Below, piece by piece: positions 5,345-8,125 of a DNA stretch of 8,125 bases. A model generated the notes under the pieces. The model was not told where the DNA came from and did not search any database. It was given only the letters and a program-made list of their open reading frames with translations. The number at the start of each line of letters is the position of its first letter. Position 1 is the stretch's first letter. Position numbers and translations under genes: made by a program. Source of the stretch: Oscillospiraceae bacterium (lineage in GTDB: Bacteria > Bacillota > Clostridia > Oscillospirales > Oscillospiraceae); assembly GCA_021205585.1 (NCBI GenBank), contig JAJPXI010000198.1, positions 1-8,125 of the forward strand, given 5' to 3'.

Positions 5345-6877
5345 TCATTCCACCGTCAGGGTGGTGTCACTCAGGGCTGCGCTGGATGCTCTGTAGATAT
5401 ACAGTACCGTGCCAATCAGCTCCGCCCATGCAGCCGCGTCTTCGACTTCCAGCGCCGCGCTGGACGCAAATTCGACCGTGCCGCTGCCATTGGTCTCCGC
5501 CGGGTCGGATACTGCCGCTGTTGCACCGCTGACAATCTCAATGGTGCTCTCTGCACCAGCGTAAAGGTGTACCAGGGTGTAGGTGTCCGCCGTGACCTCG
5601 GAATTGACCTCTGTGGTGCTCTCTGCACCGATTTCGACATAGGCAAATCCGTGGGCTTCCGCCGTGGCCTCGCTGACAACCTCGATTGTGCTTCCGCCTC
5701 CGGTCTCCACCGTATCGCTGACAACCGCCGAAGCGCCGCCGGTGATGTCGATCTGGCCTGTGCCGCCGGTCTCCACAAACCGCACATCATAGGTTTCCAT
5801 GGCAGCGAAGGCCGCAGTCCCAATGCTGCCCGTTGCAGTCGCCTGTACCGTCTCAGCTGTTCGGCCTTGCGCGGTGCCTATCCCGTCTACCTGGCCTGTG
5901 GCTCCAAGCGGCTGACTGTCGGATTGACGCACGGTGTCGCTATTGTCAAAGGCGATTGCGCCGCTGCCGTCAAATGGCTGACTGTCAGATTGCCGCATTG
6001 TGCCGCTCTGGGAGAAGGTAATCTCACCGCTGCCGCCCGTTTGAATAACACTTGCCAAGTGGCCTATGCAACTTTGGGAGGTTGCAATAACGCCCGTCCC
6101 ACCGTACAGCCGGATGATACCGGAAAGGTGCCCGGTGCCGCTCTGCGCAAACTGGATTGTGTGCGCTCCGCAAAGCAGCTCTATCAAGCCCACGACATGG
6201 CCCGTGCAGCTCTGGGCGGTGGTAATGGTGCCGGTGCCGCCGTACACTCGCACAACGCCCGCCAGGTGTCCCGTACCACTCTGTGCAAAGGTAATCTCAC
6301 CACTGCCGCCGGTGCCGATAACTCCCGCTATGTGGCCGGTGCAGGTCTGCCCGGTATTGATAACGCCCGTCCCACCGTACAGCCGGATAACACCGGAGGC
6401 CCGCCCGGAAGCCTCCTGCGCAAAATATACCCCTGCTGCTGGATACAGATATAGCGTTGTCGCCAGTCGGCCCAGAACCTCACTTTCAAACGTGATGGTA
6501 TTGGCTGCGGGATAGGCCAAAATCGTGCCGCGAAGCCCGGCATAGCTGCTGCTCAGAATCAGAATGGCCGTCTCCGATGCCGCCACAATGCTGCTCTCCA
6601 CAAGGGTGTCGCTGGCACCCGCAACGGTGATTTCCCCCGCACAGTGGGTCTGGATGCTCGGCTCAGACCGACCATACACGGCGTGTTGAATATCGATGAT
6701 TCCCGCCAACTCCATGGGGACAGAATCATCCACACGACCGCCGACCTGCGTTGCAAATATGATGTCGCTGACAATCGCGCCGACTTCCAGATACCCGTAC
6801 AGCCAGATTAGACCATCACCCAGATAAACAGCGCGAAACCCAGGCAGCGTCAGTTTGGTCGTTCCAAGGCAAATCAT
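5345..6877 (-). CDS. Repeat-built tail protein, probable beta-solenoid fibre
   Basis: This 510-residue protein starts with a short tail-attachment-like segment (TTKLTLPGFRAVYLGDGLIW). From about residue 56 to 500 it consists of roughly twenty units of 22-25 residues. Units at 158-293 are nearly alike: G-H-[ILV]-x-G-[VI]-[IV], a Gly-rich turn (YGGTG or GGSG), a short strand ([VE]-I-x-[TF]) and a Q-S-x-T end. Later units (294-500) keep the length and strand/turn pattern but diverge (VETGGGSTIEV, GAESTIEIV). The pattern resembles GLUG-type repeats and suggests one solenoid coil per unit. There is only one lysine (K8). No catalytic motif is visible. AGGAGG lies 8 bases before the ATG, and the start overlaps the upstream gene by ATGA. 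Its place between tail genes points to a fibre or baseplate adhesin; the exact role is unknown. Confidence 0.7.
   Translation of the reverse strand: MICLGTTKLTLPGFRAVYLGDGLIWLYGYLEVGAIVSDIIFATQVGGRVDDSVPMELAGIIDIQHAVYGRSEPSIQTHCAGEITVAGASDTLVESSIVAASETAILILSSSYAGLRGTILAYPAANTITFESEVLGRLATTLYLYPAAGVYFAQEASGRASGVIRLYGGTGVINTGQTCTGHIAGVIGTGGSGEITFAQSGTGHLAGVVRVYGGTGTITTAQSCTGHVVGLIELLCGAHTIQFAQSGTGHLSGIIRLYGGTGVIATSQSCIGHLASVIQTGGSGEITFSQSGTMRQSDSQPFDGSGAIAFDNSDTVRQSDSQPLGATGQVDGIGTAQGRTAETVQATATGSIGTAAFAAMETYDVRFVETGGTGQIDITGGASAVVSDTVETGGGSTIEVVSEATAEAHGFAYVEIGAESTTEVNSEVTADTYTLVHLYAGAESTIEIVSGATAAVSDPAETNGSGTVEFASSAALEVEDAAAWAELIGTVLYIYRASSAALSDTTLTVE
5999..6406 (-). repeat. Six well-conserved ~22-residue repeat units
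   Basis: These are units 158-180, 181-202, 203-225, 226-248, 249-271 and 272-293 of the encoded protein. Odd units end Q-[ST]-C-[TI] and mostly carry RLYGGTG. Even units end SQSGT or AQSGT and often carry GGSGEITF. The true period is therefore a pair of about 45 residues. At DNA level a 29-bp block including CCCACCGTACAGCCGGAT is identical at 6087-6115 and 6360-6388, 273 bp (four units) apart. Confidence 0.85.
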
Positions 6878-7122
6878 GCGCTGTCCTCCTTGATCAGGTA
6901 AAGCGTTCCGCTGTCCTTACTTTCCAGCGCGTCATACTCGTCCTGCGTCAGTACGGCCACTTGCATCCATGTCTCGGTCACGCTGTCCAAAACATTGCCC
7001 AGCACTTCCTCCGCGTCGCTCAGGCGGGAATCGTGATCTTCCAGGCCGTCCTCGATATGGTTCATCCGCTCCGCAGTGATGACGGATGTGTTTGCGACCC
7101 AGCTCGTCCGATTATACGCCAT
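6874..7122 (-). CDS. Small coiled-coil phage tail protein
   Basis: This 82-residue protein begins MAYNRTSWVANTSVITAERMNHIEDGLE. The W-x5-ITAE-x-MNHIE-x-G block is a well-known start of Gram-positive phage tail/baseplate proteins. Residues about 18-50 are a probable coiled coil (heptad-like L/V/I spacing in DSRLSDAEEVLGNVLDSV). The end (VLTQDEYDALES..GTLYLI) is also typical of such proteins. The ATG at 7122 is chosen over an upstream in-frame TTG at 7149: it lies 10 bases after AAGGAG, whereas the TTG would lie inside the previous gene. The stop overlaps the next gene's start by ATGA. It probably links a fibre to the baseplate, by analogy. Confidence 0.75.
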   Translation of the reverse strand: MAYNRTSWVANTSVITAERMNHIEDGLEDHDSRLSDAEEVLGNVLDSVTETWMQVAVLTQDEYDALESKDSGTLYLIKEDSA

Positions 7123-7129
7123 TTTTGTT

Positions 7130-7528
7130 TCACTCCTTCTCTTCGACAAGCCAGGAAATGCGGTCCAGCTCGTCCATGGTCAGGGTGTCGTCGTCGTCGC
7201 AACTCTCGATGTACGAATCCAGCACAGCGCGTGGAAAAGTATGTACATCCACGTCCACAATCATGTTGAGCAGCTCGGTCATATCCGCCGTGAGCTGCGG
7301 GTCTGTGCCATCTGTCAGTCCCTTGGCGGGGTCTGCACCGTACTTGCCGAACAGGTCAACGCGGATGCCATCGTACACCTTGTACACCCGCTCCAGCTCG
7401 TCCAGACTGCGCCGCCAGGCGTAGGCTACCTTCACCGGCAGGCGCTTGGCCCGCAGGCATTTACCCGCCTCATCTGCGGAGGCGTTTAGAGTGTTCACAA
7501 TTTGGAAATTAGTAAATTTTTTGACCAT
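7130..7528 (-). CDS. DUF1617-like phage protein
   Basis: This 132-residue, soluble, helix-rich protein begins MVKKFTNFQIVNTLNASAD. The stretch LPVKVAYAWRRSLDELERVYKVYDGIRVDLFGKYG (residues about 30-64) and the ending LTMDELDRISWLVEEK resemble the DUF1617 family of Firmicutes phages. Members are about 130-150 residues and have a similar LPVK-helix and an LT..EL..L.W end. The function is unknown; genes of this family commonly lie among tail genes. The middle holds several acidic clusters (DVDVH, CDDDD). AAAGGAG lies 9 bases before the ATG. The gap to the next start is 7 bp, and the next gene's ribosome site is in this gene's last codons. The family assignment is from memory of the pattern. Confidence 0.6.
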   Translation of the reverse strand: MVKKFTNFQIVNTLNASADEAGKCLRAKRLPVKVAYAWRRSLDELERVYKVYDGIRVDLFGKYGADPAKGLTDGTDPQLTADMTELLNMIVDVDVHTFPRAVLDSYIESCDDDDTLTMDELDRISWLVEEKE

Positions 7529-7548
7529 GGCTCAAGGCTCCTTTTATT

Positions 7549-8125
7549 TCATGCTTTTTCAAGTTGCGCAATGCGCTGCTCCAGCTTCTTGATTTTCAGG
7601 TGCAGCAGCGGAATAAATTCCGAGTAGCACAGTCCCAGCAGATTATCCTCACCGTGTGTAACCCACGCTATGTCCGATTCCACAAGCCCTGCGGCCTCTG
7701 CGGCGGCCAGAACATCATTGGCGATATAGCCCATGTGCATTTTGCCGGATTCGCCCGCAATCAGGCTGTACTGTACCGGCTCCATAGCGTCCAGCATGGC
7801 TTCATATCTGTCGGGCAGGGATTCAATGTTGGTTTTCAGGGCACGGTCGGAACTAACCGAAATTTCATAGGTGGACGATGTATAGCTTCCCGTTACAAGG
7901 AAACTGTTGCTGTTGGATGTCAGCCTTACGCCGGCGTTTGTTGCAATGAGGTAGTTTTTTCCCGTAGCGTCAAGCACACCGATGCCGTCTGTATTAACCT
8001 TGCCGTTGCTGCCAGCAAGGTAGCCGATATAGCCGCCCTCGGTGGTCAGACTGGAGTTATCGTAGACGTGCAGAGCGCCGCCAAGGTTGACATCGTCGTA
8101 TATGGTGCCGCTCGTGGCGGTAATC
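7549..8125 (-). CDS. C-terminal part of a large tail fibre/tail-associated protein with S74 chaperone (partial)
   Basis: Only the last 191 residues are present. The reading frame has no stop from 8125 down to 7549, and the GTG at 7977 is just an internal Val in a continuing beta-strand region (GGALHVYDNSSL, GGYIGYLAGSNGK). The final ~120 residues are a Peptidase_S74 intramolecular chaperone. SDRALKTNIESLPDRYEAML starts at the expected self-cleavage site: Ser codon 7849-7851 and the Lys five residues later (7834-7836) match the Ser-Lys dyad. MHMGYIANDV is the conserved G-[YF]-I-A-x-[DE]-V block. HLKIKKLEQRIAQLEKA is the terminal coiled coil. The domain assists folding of a trimeric fibre and is then released by autoproteolysis. 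The upstream part is outside the window, so the fibre's binding domain is unknown. Confidence 0.9.
   Translation of the reverse strand, partial: ITATSGTIYDDVNLGGALHVYDNSSLTTEGGYIGYLAGSNGKVNTDGIGVLDATGKNYLIATNAGVRLTSNSNSFLVTGSYTSSTYEISVSSDRALKTNIESLPDRYEAMLDAMEPVQYSLIAGESGKMHMGYIANDVLAAAEAAGLVESDIAWVTHGEDNLLGLCYSEFIPLLHLKIKKLEQRIAQLEKA

Noticed and set aside
5567..6454. Long plus-strand ORF (295 codons) opposite the repeat protein
   Set aside because: It mirrors the repeats of the minus-strand gene, has no ribosome site, and is explained by the GC-rich regular codons of the array.
3128..6877. Diversity-generating retroelement (variable repeat in fibre genes)
   Set aside because: No reverse transcriptase, template repeat or adenine-directed variation is visible; the repeats are tandem coding repeats.

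Overview
This window looks like one end of an integrated tailed bacteriophage (siphovirus-like) in a Gram-positive host, most likely a gut clostridium of moderate-to-high GC. The reasons are the AGGAGG-type ribosome binding sites, a clostridial-phage-type amidase endolysin, a CCA-encoding tRNA and small phage proteins of kinds typical of Firmicutes. This is inferred from protein character; no database search was possible. No integrase, portal or capsid gene is present, so only the distal tail and lysis modules are seen.

Layout from left to right. Positions 1-388 are probably host flank: a weakly supported 61-codon minus-strand ORF with its own candidate promoter, a perfect 26-bp palindrome, and a good plus-strand promoter. 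A tRNA-Gln(CUG) lies at 389-462, with an intrinsic terminator just behind it (471-519). Three direct repeats with a 12-bp period (581-612) resemble integrase arm sites, so the 3' end of the tRNA is the probable attachment site. Two strong terminators follow (625-670 and 692-739). Both face the phage operon and close it.

Everything from 747 to the right edge is one leftward (minus-strand) transcription unit. In order of transcription it holds: the C-terminal end of a large tail protein with a Peptidase_S74 intramolecular chaperone (from the edge to 7549); a DUF1617-like protein; an 82-residue coiled-coil tail protein; a 510-residue protein made almost entirely of about 22-residue repeats; a 733-residue tail fibre with two 58-residue repeats; and a 172-residue virion/tail-fibre protein of the gp80-like family. 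A U-tract-less hairpin (2496-2536) separates these from the lysis module: a 108-residue membrane-anchored protein, a 99-residue holin, the amidase endolysin, and a 102-residue two-helix membrane protein. Most junctions are 4-bp ATGA overlaps or gaps of a few bases, so the genes are probably translationally coupled.

The two most interesting signals are these. (1) Inside the endolysin gene there is a near-perfect Shine-Dalgarno (GAGGAGG) eight bases before an in-frame ATG. It would give a separate 77-residue product that contains the SLH-like C-terminal domain, as is known for some clostridial and enterococcal endolysins. (2) The 510-residue protein is a tandem-repeat array, probably a beta-solenoid, with an alternating two-unit pattern and only one lysine.
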